Positions 48,899 to 57,552 of a stretch of DNA of 64,000 bases are shown piece after piece. The translations under genes and the position numbers were made by a program. How positions within the stretch are numbered: the stretch's first letter is position 1; each line of letters begins with the position of its first letter. The notes beneath the pieces are model-generated. The model searched no databases, was not told the origin of the DNA, and worked only from the letters and a program-made list of their open reading frames with translations. Source of the stretch: Sphingomonas sp. S1-29. GTDB lineage: Bacteria; Pseudomonadota; Alphaproteobacteria; Sphingomonadales; Sphingomonadaceae. The stretch covers positions 3,213,501 through 3,277,500 of the forward strand of contig NZ_CP110678.1 in NCBI RefSeq assembly GCF_026167545.1. The letters run 5' to 3'.

Positions 48899-48907
48899 TT
48901 CGATTAT

Positions 48908-48952
48908 GCGTGGGCGGGCGGCTTCGCAGCATTGCGAGCCGCGCGCCCACGC
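48908..48952 (+). other. Long hairpin in the rpsK-rpoA gap
   Basis: Outer arms GCGTGGGCG and CGCCCACGC enclose an inner arm GCGGCTTCGCA/TGCGAGCCGC with loop GCAT, followed by GGCTTTTC. It could attenuate or process the transcript before rpoA. Confidence 0.65.
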
Positions 48953-49000
48953 GGCTTTTCGGCGGGAGAGTCCCATTCCCGCCCAACCCAGGGGAAGCCT

Positions 49001-50065
49001 GTGTCTGTCAATGCAAAGAACTGGCAGGAGCTGAAGAAGCCCAGCGGTCTCGAAAAGAAGGCCGGTGGCGATACCAAGCGCAAGGCGACCTTCATCGCCG
49101 AACCGCTCGAGCGGGGCTTTGGCCTGACGCTCGGCAACGCGCTGCGCCGCGTGTTGCTGTCGTCGCTGCAGGGTGCTGCGGTCACCTCGATCAAGATCGA
49201 GAACGTGCTGCACGAATTCTCGTCGCTGGCGGGGGTCCGCGAGGACGTCACCGACATCGTGCTGAACGTGAAGCAGCTGGCGATCCGCATGCAGGGCGAA
49301 GGCCCCAAGCGGCTCCAGCTGTCGGCGACCGGTCCTGCGACCGTCACTGCGGGTGACATCGCCGTTTCGGGCGACATCGAAGTGATGAACCCCAAGCTGG
49401 TGCTGTGCCACCTTGATGAAGGCGCGACGCTCAACATGGAGCTGACGGCTGACGTCGGGAAGGGTTATGTGCCTGCGGCCGCCAACCGTCCGGCCGACGC
49501 ACCGATCGGGCTGATCCCCATCGACGCGCTGTATTCGCCGGTGCGCCAGGTCAGCTACAAGGTCGAGAACACCCGCGTCGGGCAGGAGCTCGATTACGAC
49601 AAGCTGACGCTGACGATCGAGACCGATGGCACCGTGACCCCTGACGATGCGGTGGCCTATGCCGGTCGCATTCTTCAGGACCAGCTGTCGCTGTTCGTCC
49701 ACTTCGACGATTCGGCGATGACCCGCAGCGCGCCGGTTTCGGCGGGCCTGCCGGTTGCCGCTGCAGAAACGCCTGGCGATACCGCGACGATCAACCGTTA
49801 CCTTCTCAAGAAGGTCGACGAGTTGGAGCTGTCGGTGCGTTCGGCCAACTGCCTCAAGAACGACAACATCATCTATATCGGCGATCTGGTTCAGAAGACC
49901 GAAGCCGAGATGCTGCGCACGCCGAATTTCGGTCGCAAGTCGCTCAACGAGATCAAGGAAGTGCTTTCGGGCATGGGGCTTCGCCTGGGGATGGAGATTC
50001 CTGGCTGGCCGCCCGAGAACATCGAAGAGATGGCCAAGAAGCTCGAGCAGGAAATCATGGGGTGA
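49001..50065 (+). CDS. rpoA: RNA polymerase alpha subunit
   Basis: The 354-residue alpha subunit has an N-terminal assembly domain ([37 protein letters not shown]) and a C-terminal domain ([45 protein letters not shown]) that contacts UP elements and activators. The GTG at 49001 is chosen because GGGGAAG precedes it and the family N-terminus ([14 protein letters not shown]) fits; the frame upstream is non-homologous. Confidence 0.97.
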   Translation: MSVNAKNWQELKKPSGLEKKAGGDTKRKATFIAEPLERGFGLTLGNALRRVLLSSLQGAAVTSIKIENVLHEFSSLAGVREDVTDIVLNVKQLAIRMQGEGPKRLQLSATGPATVTAGDIAVSGDIEVMNPKLVLCHLDEGATLNMELTADVGKGYVPAAANRPADAPIGLIPIDALYSPVRQVSYKVENTRVGQELDYDKLTLTIETDGTVTPDDAVAYAGRILQDQLSLFVHFDDSAMTRSAPVSAGLPVAAAETPGDTATINRYLLKKVDELELSVRSANCLKNDNIIYIGDLVQKTEAEMLRTPNFGRKSLNEIKEVLSGMGLRLGMEIPGWPPENIEEMAKKLEQEIMG

Positions 50066-50080
50066 TTGCAGCATCCCTTG

Positions 50081-50164
50081 CCGTCACCCCGGCGAAAGCT
50101 GGGGTCCATTGCGGCGAGGGATATGCGCTTCTCTTGAAGGCCCCAGCTTTCGCCGGGGTGACGG
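50081..50164. repeat. 24-bp perfect inverted repeat, GTCACCCCGGCGAAAGC family
   Basis: CCGTCACCCCGGCGAAAGCT+GGGG (50081-50104) and its exact complement (50141-50164) surround 36 bp. It lies between rpoA and rplQ. A degenerate relative is at 35197-35283 and a half-copy near 14924-14947. Confidence 0.92.
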
Positions 50165-50240
50165 TTAATTTGGGTGGGCTGCCGTCCCCACCTGGTCTGG
50201 GGTCCCGTCGAACGGCCCCTTAACGAACGAAGGAAATATC

Positions 50241-50663
50241 ATGCGTCATCGCGTAGGCGGCCGTAAGCTGCAACGGACCTCGGCACATCGCATCGCGCTG
50301 TTCCGCAACATGTCGGCTGCCCTCATCAAGCATGAGCAGATCACCACCACCGTCGCCAAGGCAAAGGAGCTTCGCCCCTATGTCGAGAAGTTGGTGACGC
50401 TGGCGAAGAAGGGCGGCCTGTCGAACCGCCGTCTGGCACATGCCCGGTTGCTCGACGATGCCCAGTTGATCAAGTTGTTCGACGTGCTGGCATCGCGCTA
50501 TGCCGACCGCCCCGGTGGCTATACCCGCATCATCAAGGCCGGCCCGCGCGCTTCGGACGCATCGCCGATGGCGATCATCGAATTCGTCGATCGCGACGTC
50601 AGCGCCAAGGGCCTGGATTCGGGTCCGGTAATGTCGGACGACGATTACAGCGACGAGGGCTGA
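50241..50663 (+). CDS. rplQ: Ribosomal protein L17
   Basis: The 140-residue L17 has [46 protein letters not shown] and [32 protein letters not shown]. It ends the alpha operon. It carries a short acidic tail ([10 protein letters not shown]). Confidence 0.98.
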   Translation: MRHRVGGRKLQRTSAHRIALFRNMSAALIKHEQITTTVAKAKELRPYVEKLVTLAKKGGLSNRRLAHARLLDDAQLIKLFDVLASRYADRPGGYTRIIKAGPRASDASPMAIIEFVDRDVSAKGLDSGPVMSDDDYSDEG

Positions 50664-50707
50664 TCGGCCTGAGGTCCTCCCGTCGCGGGGGGAATAGCTG
50701 ACTTGCC

Positions 50708-50741
50708 AGAAAGGCCGTGCCCATTAGGGTGCGGCCTTTCT
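50708..50741 (+). terminator. Terminator after rplQ
   Basis: A 15-bp stem, AGAAAGGCCG with CGGCCTTTCT extended inward by five pairs (two G-U), has loop ATTA and is followed by CGTTTCT. It closes the ribosomal cluster just before the prolyl oligopeptidase gene. Confidence 0.85.
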
Positions 50742-50763
50742 CGTTTCTGCGGAGATCCCCTTC

Positions 50764-52917
50764 ATGCGTCGTGTTTCGCTCGCCCTCTTGCCGCTGCTGT
50801 TCGTCGCTCCGACCTATGCCGCTTCCGCCCCACAGGAGACCCGCGCCGCGATGCCGACGATCGATTACCCGCAGACCCGCCGCACCGACGTGGCCGACGA
50901 ACAGTTCGGCGAGAAGGTCGCCGATCCCTATCGCTGGCTCGAGAACGACGTCCGCAACGATGTCGAGGTCGCCAAATGGGTCGCCGACCAGAACAAGCTG
51001 ACCGACGCCTATATCGCGACTTTGCCCGGCCGCGACCTGTTTCAGGCGCGGCTGAAGGCGCTGTTCGATTACGAACGCTTCGGCGTGCCGACCAAGAAGG
51101 GCGGCCGCTATTTCTACAGCTATAATTCGGGGCTGCAGAACCAGGCTGTGCTGTATGTCCGCGACAGCGTCGACGGGCAGGGGCGGTTGCTGCTCGATCC
51201 CAATGGCTGGTCGAAGGACGGCGCGACCGCGCTGGGCGAATGGGAGCCTTCGGAGGACGGCAAGCATCTGCTGTACAGCGTGCAGGACGGCGGTTCTGAC
51301 TGGCGGACGGTGCAGGTGCTCGACGTCGCGAGCGGCAAGCCGCTCGCCGACAAGGTCGAATGGGTGAAGTTCTCGACCCTGGTTTGGGCCAAGGACGGGT
51401 CGGGCTTCTTCTATTCGCGCTTCCCCGCGCCCGCCGCCGACCAGCAGTTCCAGGCACTGAACGAGAACCAGGCGGTGTATTTCCACAAGCTGGGCACCGC
51501 GCAGGCCGCCGACCAGCTGATCTATGCCACCCCCGAGACGCCCAAGCGCAGCCATACGGCGCAGGTCACCGACGATGGCCGCTATCTGGTGGTCACCACC
51601 ACCGAGGGCACCGACAATCGCTACGAAGTCACGCTGATCGACCTGCAGGACGCCATGCGTACCCCGCGCAAGCTGGTGAAGGGGCTCGAGAACGAGTGGA
51701 GCCTCGTCGGCAACCAGGGGACGACCTTCTATTGGTCGACCAACAAGGACGCGCCGCGATCGAAGATCGTGACGATGGACGTCAGCGCCGCGACGCCGAC
51801 CCCGCGCGACCTGATCGCCGAGGATGCGGCGGTGCTACAGGGCGCGGGCATCGTCGGCGGGATGCTGGTTGCCAGCTATCTGGTCGATGCCAAGACCGAG
51901 GTGCGGCGCTACGCGCTCGACGGCAAGATGGTGGGCAAGGTCGATCTGCCCGGGATCGGTACCGCGGGCGGCTTTGGCGGTGATCAGGACGATCCCGAGA
52001 CCTTCTTCGTCTTCACCAGCTTCGCGACGCCGAGCACCGTCTATCGCTATGACGTGAAGACCGGCCAGGCGAGCCCATGGGCCAGCCCCAAGGTGGCGTT
52101 CGATCCGGCGAACTATGTCGTCGAGCAACGCTTCTACGCATCGAAGGACGGGACCAAGGTTCCGATGTTCGTGGTGAAGCGCAAGGACGTGACCGGCCCT
52201 GCGCCGACGTTGCTCTATGCCTATGGCGGTTTCAACGTGCCGGTGCTGCCGGGCTTCTCGGCTTCGCGCGTTGCGTGGATGGAGCAGGGCGGGGTGCTTG
52301 CGGTCGCCAACATTCGCGGCGGCGGCGAATATGGCAAGACCTGGCACGACGGCGGCCGCCTGGCGAACAAGCAGAATGTGTTCGACGATTTCATCGGCGC
52401 GGGCGAATATCTGATCGCCCAAGGCATCACCGGCAAGGACCAGCTGGCGATCCAGGGTGGGTCGAATGGCGGGCTGCTGGTGGGTGCGGTGGTCAACCAG
52501 CGCCCCGACCTGTTCGCCGCCGCGCTGCCCGCGGTGGGGGTGATGGACATGCTGCGCTTCGATCGCTTCACCGCCGGGCGCTATTGGGTCGATGATTACG
52601 GCTATCCATCGAAGGAAGCCGATTTCAAGGTGCTGCGCGCCTATTCGCCCTATCACAATGTCGCTGCGGGCAAGACCTATCCGGCGATCCTGGCGACCAC
52701 CGCCGACACCGACGATCGCGTGGTGCCCGGCCACACCTTCAAATACACCGCAATGCTCCAGGCGAGCGACATCGGCCCCAAGCCGCACCTCGCCCGCATC
52801 GAAACCCGCGCAGGCCATGGTTCGGGCAAGCCGACCGACAAGATCATCGAGGAGACGGCCGATCTGTGGGCGTTCGCTGCCAAGTGGACTGGGTTGGAGG
52901 TGAAACCGGTTCGATAG
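50764..52917 (+). CDS. Prolyl oligopeptidase (S9A), exported
   Basis: The 717-residue serine peptidase has a signal peptide (MRRVSLALLPLLFVAPTYAAS). A beta-propeller domain begins around DPYRWLENDVRNDVEVAKWV. The C-terminal hydrolase domain has catalytic Ser567 in IQGGSNGGLL, an Asp in TDDRVVPGH and His685 in ETRAGHGSG. It cleaves after proline in short peptides, here probably in the periplasm. It is downstream of the rplQ terminator and so is likely transcribed separately. Confidence 0.95.
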   Translation: MRRVSLALLPLLFVAPTYAASAPQETRAAMPTIDYPQTRRTDVADEQFGEKVADPYRWLENDVRNDVEVAKWVADQNKLTDAYIATLPGRDLFQARLKALFDYERFGVPTKKGGRYFYSYNSGLQNQAVLYVRDSVDGQGRLLLDPNGWSKDGATALGEWEPSEDGKHLLYSVQDGGSDWRTVQVLDVASGKPLADKVEWVKFSTLVWAKDGSGFFYSRFPAPAADQQFQALNENQAVYFHKLGTAQAADQLIYATPETPKRSHTAQVTDDGRYLVVTTTEGTDNRYEVTLIDLQDAMRTPRKLVKGLENEWSLVGNQGTTFYWSTNKDAPRSKIVTMDVSAATPTPRDLIAEDAAVLQGAGIVGGMLVASYLVDAKTEVRRYALDGKMVGKVDLPGIGTAGGFGGDQDDPETFFVFTSFATPSTVYRYDVKTGQASPWASPKVAFDPANYVVEQRFYASKDGTKVPMFVVKRKDVTGPAPTLLYAYGGFNVPVLPGFSASRVAWMEQGGVLAVANIRGGGEYGKTWHDGGRLANKQNVFDDFIGAGEYLIAQGITGKDQLAIQGGSNGGLLVGAVVNQRPDLFAAALPAVGVMDMLRFDRFTAGRYWVDDYGYPSKEADFKVLRAYSPYHNVAAGKTYPAILATTADTDDRVVPGHTFKYTAMLQASDIGPKPHLARIETRAGHGSGKPTDKIIEETADLWAFAAKWTGLEVKPVR

Positions 52918-52931
52918 GGAATGAGGTTGCG

Positions 52932-53182
52932 GTGAAAACGACTCGATATTTCACCGAGCAAGTTCTTCGGAAGCGACCCTATATCGACCCGGCCTGGTGC
53001 GAGGCAGCGATAGCTTCTCCGCACCAACGGGTCGTTCAGGAGGATGGCCGGCAGCGCTTGTGGATAGAGGTCGTTTTGCCGGGCGAAGCCGTATCGCGTA
53101 TGCTGCGCGTCGTCGGCTTGAGGATGGCGAGACCGTGCACAACGCTTTTCTCGACCGCAACTTTCGGAAGGACATCGGATGA
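52932..53182 (+). pseudogene. Small toxin-like gene with a 1-nt frameshift, upstream of DUF2283 gene
   Basis: From the GTG at 52932 the frame reads VKTTRYFTEQVLRKRPYIDP then AWCEAAIASPHQRVVQEDGRQRLWIEVVLPGEA. This resembles short proteins (DUF4258-like) encoded just upstream of DUF2283 genes and thought to be toxins. Near 53112 the protein-like reading moves to another frame: RLEDGETVHNAFLDRNF continues to a TGA at 53182 that overlaps the next ATG. The span is 251 nt, one short of a multiple of three, which fits a single-base deletion. Without the shift the first frame ends at 53222 with unrelated sequence. The family name is tentative. Confidence 0.6.
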
Positions 53183-53388
53183 AGCTCCATTACTATGCCG
53201 ATACCGACAGTCTCTATATTGAGCTGCAGGACGTCCCCGGCACCGAGTCACGTGAGATTTCTGAGGGCGTGATCGCTGATTTCGCTGGTGACGGGACGCT
53301 GGTGGGGCTCGATATTGATGGAGCCAGCCGGTTCGATTTGGGTTCGCTCGAAACGACGGGCGTACCGCTGGCACGCAAGGCCGCCTGA
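53179..53388 (+). CDS. DUF2283 domain protein (putative antitoxin)
   Basis: The 69-residue protein has the DUF2283 pattern [50 protein letters not shown]2283 genes usually follow a small toxin-like gene and are regarded as candidate antitoxins; experimental support is limited. The ATG overlaps the stop of the frameshifted partner (ATGA). Confidence 0.85.
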   Translation: MKLHYYADTDSLYIELQDVPGTESREISEGVIADFAGDGTLVGLDIDGASRFDLGSLETTGVPLARKAA

Positions 53389-53443
53389 CCCCGGCGGCGA
53401 CAACCACCTTCCCCAACCCCGCCGGCGTCGCTATGCGCTTGCC

Positions 53444-55000
53444 ATGCAAACCCCTTCGCAATCCATCCTGATCGTCGACTTCGGTAGCCAGGTCACCCAG
53501 CTCATCGCGCGCCGCGTGCGCGAGGCTGGCGTGTATTCGGAGATCGCACCGTTCACCACCGCCGCCGAAGCCTTCGAGCGGATGCAGCCTGCGGGGGTCA
53601 TCCTGTCGGGCAGCCCGGCTTCGGTACTCGACGAGGAAAGCCCGCGGGTGCCGCAGGCGATCTTCGACAGCGGGCTGCCGGTGCTGGGCATCTGCTATGG
53701 CCAGCAGGTGATGATGCAGCAGCTGGGCGGGCAGGTGATGCGTGGCGAATCGGGCGAGTTCGGGCGCGCCTTTATCGAGATCGCCGATAGCTGCGCGCTG
53801 TTCGACGGGATGTGGGCCGAGCGCGAGACGCACCAGGTTTGGATGAGCCATGGCGACAAGGTGACCGAGCTCGCACCGGGCTTTCGCCCCGTCGCCGCCA
53901 GCGCGGGCGCGCCCTATGCGGTGATCGCCGACGATTCACGGCGCTATTACGCGATGCAATTCCACCCCGAAGTGGTCCACACCCCCGACGGCGGCAAGCT
54001 GATCGCCAATTTCGCGCGGCATGTCTGTGGCCTGTCGGGCGATTGGACGATGGCCGAGTTCCGCGACGCCAAGATCGCCGAGATCCGTGCGCAAGTGGGC
54101 AGCGGGCGCGTCATCTGCGGCCTGTCGGGCGGCGTCGATTCGGCGGTGGCGGCGGTGCTGATCCACGAGGCGATCGGCGAGCAGCTCACCTGCGTGTTCG
54201 TCGATCACGGGCTGATGCGCGCCAGCGAGGCCGATCAGGTGGTCAGCCTGTTCCGCAACCATTACAACATCCCGCTGGTCCATGTGAACGCCGAGACGTT
54301 GTTCCTGAGCGGGCTGGCCGGGGTCACCGATCCCGAAGCGAAGCGCAAGTTCATCGGCAAGACCTTCATCGACGTCTTCGAATCCGAAGCCAAGAAGGTC
54401 GGCGGCGCCGAGTTCCTGGCGCAGGGGACGCTCTATCCCGACGTGATCGAAAGCGTCAGCTTCACCGGCGGGCCTTCGGTGACGATCAAGAGCCACCACA
54501 ATGTCGGCGGCCTGCCGGCACGGATGAACATGAAGCTGGTCGAGCCGCTTCGCGAATTGTTCAAGGACGAGGTGCGCGCATTGGGCCGCGAACTCGGGCT
54601 GCCCGACATCTTCGTCGGCCGGCATCCGTTCCCCGGGCCGGGGCTTGCGATCCGCATTCCGGGCGAGGTCACCAAGGAACGCTGCGACATCCTGCGCAAG
54701 GCCGACGCGGTGTATCTGGAGGAAATCCGCAACGCCGGGCTGTACGATGCGATCTGGCAGGCGTTCGCGGTGCTGCTGCCGGTGCGCAGCGTCGGCGTGA
54801 TGGGCGACGGGCGTACCTACGACAATGTGCTGGCGCTGCGCGCGGTGACCTCGACCGACGGGATGACCGCCGAAGCCTTCAGCTTCCCCGGCGATTTCCT
54901 GCCGCGCGTCGCGACGCGGATCATCAACGAGGTGCGCGGCATCAACCGGGTAACCTATGACTATACCTCGAAGCCGCCGGGCACGATCGAGTGGGAATGA
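53444..55000 (+). CDS. guaA: GMP synthase (glutamine-hydrolysing)
   Basis: The 518-residue enzyme has a class I glutaminase domain with Cys84 in [14 protein letters not shown] and His-Glu in [11 protein letters not shown]. The ATP-pyrophosphatase domain has [14 protein letters not shown], and the C-terminal dimer domain has [16 protein letters not shown] and [22 protein letters not shown]. It converts XMP to GMP in the cytoplasm. The ATG at 53444 is selected because the family N-terminus [21 protein letters not shown] follows; no strong ribosome-binding site is seen. Confidence 0.97.
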   Translation: MQTPSQSILIVDFGSQVTQLIARRVREAGVYSEIAPFTTAAEAFERMQPAGVILSGSPASVLDEESPRVPQAIFDSGLPVLGICYGQQVMMQQLGGQVMRGESGEFGRAFIEIADSCALFDGMWAERETHQVWMSHGDKVTELAPGFRPVAASAGAPYAVIADDSRRYYAMQFHPEVVHTPDGGKLIANFARHVCGLSGDWTMAEFRDAKIAEIRAQVGSGRVICGLSGGVDSAVAAVLIHEAIGEQLTCVFVDHGLMRASEADQVVSLFRNHYNIPLVHVNAETLFLSGLAGVTDPEAKRKFIGKTFIDVFESEAKKVGGAEFLAQGTLYPDVIESVSFTGGPSVTIKSHHNVGGLPARMNMKLVEPLRELFKDEVRALGRELGLPDIFVGRHPFPGPGLAIRIPGEVTKERCDILRKADAVYLEEIRNAGLYDAIWQAFAVLLPVRSVGVMGDGRTYDNVLALRAVTSTDGMTAEAFSFPGDFLPRVATRIINEVRGINRVTYDYTSKPPGTIEWE

Positions 55001-55022
55001 GCGCGGCGGTGGCGCTGCGCGG

Positions 55023-55613
55023 GTGAGCAAGAGGGCGCGAGCTGCCGGACCGTTGGCTGCGGCGCTGGCGGGTGCGCTGCTGCTCGCGGGCTGCGCGGGG
55101 CGCGATTATCGGCCGGTCGCCGATACGCCGGTCCGGATCGGGCCGCCCTACAAGGTGCGCGGGGTAACCTATGTCCCCGCCGCGGACCCACGCTATGACG
55201 AGCTTGGCTATGCCAGCTGGTACGGCAATGAATCGGGCAACCAGACCGCCAATGGCGAGCGGTTCCGGCCCAAGGGGATCAGCGCGGCGCACAAGACGCT
55301 GCCGCTGCCGAGCTATGTCGAGGTCACCGCGCTCACGACCGGGCGGACGATCCTGGTCCGCGTCAACGATCGCGGCCCGTTCGCGCGCGGACGGGTGATC
55401 GACCTGTCGCGCGGTGCCGCCGATCTGCTGGGGATGCGCGTGGCGGGGGGCGGTGCGGTGCGCGTTCGACGGGTCGATCCGCCCGCGCGTGACGCCGCGC
55501 GGTTGCGCGCGGGAAAGCCGGCTAGCGAACGGCCTACCGTCAGCGGCAGGGTGCTCGAAAATCTTCGCGCGCAATTGGCGGCGGGCGAGCGGGCAGGGCT
55601 GGTCGCACGGTAG
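55023..55613 (+). CDS. rlpA: Septal ring lytic transglycosylase RlpA family lipoprotein
   Basis: The 196-residue protein starts with a GTG and a lipoprotein signal (LAAALAGALLLAGC). It has an RlpA double-psi beta-barrel: LGYASWYGNESGNQTANGERF, AAHKTLPLPSYVEVTAL, VRVNDRGPFARGRVIDLSRGAADLLGM. There is no SPOR domain, so it is a short RlpA. By homology it cleaves denuded peptidoglycan glycans or binds the cell wall. It starts 22 bp after the guaA stop. Confidence 0.88.
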   Translation: MSKRARAAGPLAAALAGALLLAGCAGRDYRPVADTPVRIGPPYKVRGVTYVPAADPRYDELGYASWYGNESGNQTANGERFRPKGISAAHKTLPLPSYVEVTALTTGRTILVRVNDRGPFARGRVIDLSRGAADLLGMRVAGGGAVRVRRVDPPARDAARLRAGKPASERPTVSGRVLENLRAQLAAGERAGLVAR

Positions 55614-55638
55614 CCGACGGCTTGGCAAGCTCGACTCG

Positions 55639-55660
55639 ATAGGGTACCCCCCTATCCTAT
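55639..55660. promoter_or_regulatory. Candidate operator of the metal sensor (TA-C6-TA core)
   Basis: ATAGGGTACCCCCCTATCCT precedes and touches the sensor ATG. Its core TACCCCCCTA (55645-55654) resembles the G/C-tract operators of RcnR/FrmR-type repressors, and ATAGGG/CCCTAT arms give partial symmetry. Binding here would block transcription or translation of its own operon. Confidence 0.55.
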
Positions 55661-55934
55661 GGGACATATAGCTGCCGATAGCGATCGCATGACCGCGCGC
55701 GTCCGCCGGATCGCCGGGCAAGTCGCCGCGATCGAGCGCGCGATCGCCGCCGACGCGCCCTGCGCGACGACCATCCACCTCGTCGCCGCGGTGCGCGGCG
55801 CGGTAGCGGGGCTGATGGACGAACTGGTCGAGGAGCATTTGCGCGAGCATGTCGCGGCGCAGGGGCTGAGCGATGCCGAGCGGATTGCGGGGGCCGACGA
55901 GCTCGCGACGGTGCTGAAACGGCATTTCCGATGA
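55659..55934 (+). CDS. dmeR: Metal-sensing repressor of the CsoR/RcnR/FrmR family (DmeR-like)
   Basis: The 91-residue all-helical protein has RMTARVRRIAGQVAAIERAI, the DNA-contact region of the family. Its ligand residues fall at His3, Cys35, His60 and His64, exactly the nickel/cobalt set of RcnR rather than the Cys-His-Cys copper set of CsoR. In rhizobia DmeR represses dmeF in response to Ni and Co. It is translationally coupled (ATGA) to the transporter gene. The gene symbol follows that context. Confidence 0.85.
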   Translation: MGHIAADSDRMTARVRRIAGQVAAIERAIAADAPCATTIHLVAAVRGAVAGLMDELVEEHLREHVAAQGLSDAERIAGADELATVLKRHFR

Positions 55935-56887
55935 GCGACGCCGTTGGACCGTCGCGAGTGGCGCATCCCTGCTCGCGCTCGCACGATTATCTGGGCGCGG
56001 CGCACGACGCCAATGCGCGGCGGACGCAATGGGTGGTGTTGCTGACCGCCGCGATGATGGTGGTCGAGATCGTCGCCGGCTATGCCACCGGATCGATGGC
56101 TTTGCTCGCCGATGGCTTCCATATGGCGACGCATGCCGGCGCGCTCGGGGTGGCGGCGATCGCCTATCGCTATGCGCGGCGGCACGCGCATGATCCGCGC
56201 TACAGCTTTGGGACGGGCAAGGTTGGCGATCTCGCGGGCTTCGCCTCGGCGCTGGTGTTGATGTTGTTCGCCGGCGGGATCGCGCTCGAATCGGCGCGGC
56301 GGCTGTTCGATCCGGGGACCGTGGCGTTCGGCGAAGCGACGGTGGTTGCCGTAGTGGGGCTGCTGGTGAACCTCGCGAGCGCGTTGCTGTTATCGGGCGG
56401 GCATCATCACGGGCATTCGCATGCGCACGACCATGCCGAGCACGGGCACGAGCATGACCATGCCGACCACGCGCATGGCCATGGGCACGACAATAATCTG
56501 CGCGCGGCCTATCTGCACGTGCTCGCCGATGCGCTGACCTCGGTGCTGGCGATCGTCGCGTTGCTCGCGGGGCGGTATCTGGGGTGGAACTGGCTCGATC
56601 CGGTGATCGGGATCGTCGGCGCTGCGGTGATCGCGCATTGGTCGTGGGGTTTGTTGCGCGATACCGCGGCGGTGCTGCTCGATGCGAGCGACGAGGCGCT
56701 GGTCGCCGATCTGCGCGCGCGGGTGGAGGCGCCGGGAGACGTTCGCGTTACCGACCTGCATGTGTGGCGGATCGGCGCGGGGGCGCGGGCGGCGATCGTC
56801 GAGGTGACGGGCGCCGATGCGGGCGCGCTGGCGCGGGCCCGGCTCGCGGGCGCGGCGGTGGCGCATCTGTCGGTCGCGGTGCGCTGA
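55931..56887 (+). CDS. dmeF: CDF family cation efflux transporter (DmeF-like)
   Basis: The 318-residue inner-membrane protein has six predicted helices with metal-site residues LLADGFHMATHAG and HVLADALTSVLAIVAL. Between helices IV and V lies a His-rich cytoplasmic loop (GGHHHGHSHAHDHAEHGHEH then DHADHAHGHGHD), typical of DmeF. The N-terminus (HPCSRSHDYLGAAHDANARRTQWVV) also matches DmeF. It exports Co/Ni, perhaps Zn, using the proton gradient. It is coupled to the sensor gene. Confidence 0.9.
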   Translation: MSDAVGPSRVAHPCSRSHDYLGAAHDANARRTQWVVLLTAAMMVVEIVAGYATGSMALLADGFHMATHAGALGVAAIAYRYARRHAHDPRYSFGTGKVGDLAGFASALVLMLFAGGIALESARRLFDPGTVAFGEATVVAVVGLLVNLASALLLSGGHHHGHSHAHDHAEHGHEHDHADHAHGHGHDNNLRAAYLHVLADALTSVLAIVALLAGRYLGWNWLDPVIGIVGAAVIAHWSWGLLRDTAAVLLDASDEALVADLRARVEAPGDVRVTDLHVWRIGAGARAAIVEVTGADAGALARARLAGAAVAHLSVAVR

Positions 56888-56894
56888 CACGACA

Positions 56895-56923
56895 ACGGCG
56901 CGGTCCTCGGGGGACCGCGCCGT
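56895..56923. terminator. Bidirectional hairpin between dmeF and the DUF4168 gene
   Basis: A perfect 12-bp stem ACGGCGCGGTCC / GGACCGCGCCGT with a 5-base loop lies 7 bp after the dmeF stop and 15 bp before the convergent stop at 56938. No U-tract follows in either direction. Confidence 0.78.
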
Positions 56924-56937
56924 CATGCAGCAAGCGA

Positions 56938-57375
56938 TTATTGTGCGGGCTGTGCCGGTGCCGCGCCGCCATTTTCGGCCTGGACGGCGGCCGAGATCTT
57001 CGCCTGGAGCGCCGTATCGCTCTGCATCGTCTGCGCGATCTGGTTAAACTTCGCTGGATCAAGTCCGGTCGCTTGGACCTTCTCGGCCATCTGGGTCTGC
57101 TTGTCGGCCGCCGCGATCGTCGTGTCCTTCTGGATCGCCTCGACTGCGACCACCGCCTTGGCGAACTTGCTCACATCGGTATCGCTGATCGGGCCCGAGG
57201 CGGTCGCGGGAGCCGCGGTTGCCGGGGCGGTCGAGCTCGTCGGTGCACCCGTTGTGGGGGCGGGCTGCATCTGCGCATCGGGCGACGTCTGCGTCGGCGC
57301 CATGCTCTGCGCAAATGCAGGTGCAACAACTGCCATCATGCCGGCAGCGATCAGCGTGCGATTGAAAGTATTCAT
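56938..57375 (-). CDS. DUF4168 domain exported protein
   Basis: The 145-residue protein has a signal peptide (LIAAGMMAVVAPAFAQS), a Pro/Thr/Ala-rich linker of about 40 residues, and a DUF4168 helical domain (ISDTDVSKFAKAVVAVEAIQKDTTIAAADKQTQMAEKVQATGLDPAKFNQIAQTMQSD). DUF4168 proteins are periplasmic or surface proteins of unknown function. It is convergent with dmeF and expressed alone. Confidence 0.85.
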   Translation of the reverse strand: MNTFNRTLIAAGMMAVVAPAFAQSMAPTQTSPDAQMQPAPTTGAPTSSTAPATAAPATASGPISDTDVSKFAKAVVAVEAIQKDTTIAAADKQTQMAEKVQATGLDPAKFNQIAQTMQSDTALQAKISAAVQAENGGAAPAQPAQ

Positions 57376-57552
57376 GTCGGTTCTCCGAGCAGTTGATACG
57401 GTGTCATTGAATTACCGAACCCAGATCGGGAGCCGCCCCGCGCGGCGCAACGTCGACGCGGCGAGCGGTTGCTTGCGCGCGATCGGCATCGCAAAGAAAT
57501 CATCTCATCGCAGCTCGATACCGCTTCGTCCGCGGTCCATGATATTGGCCGA

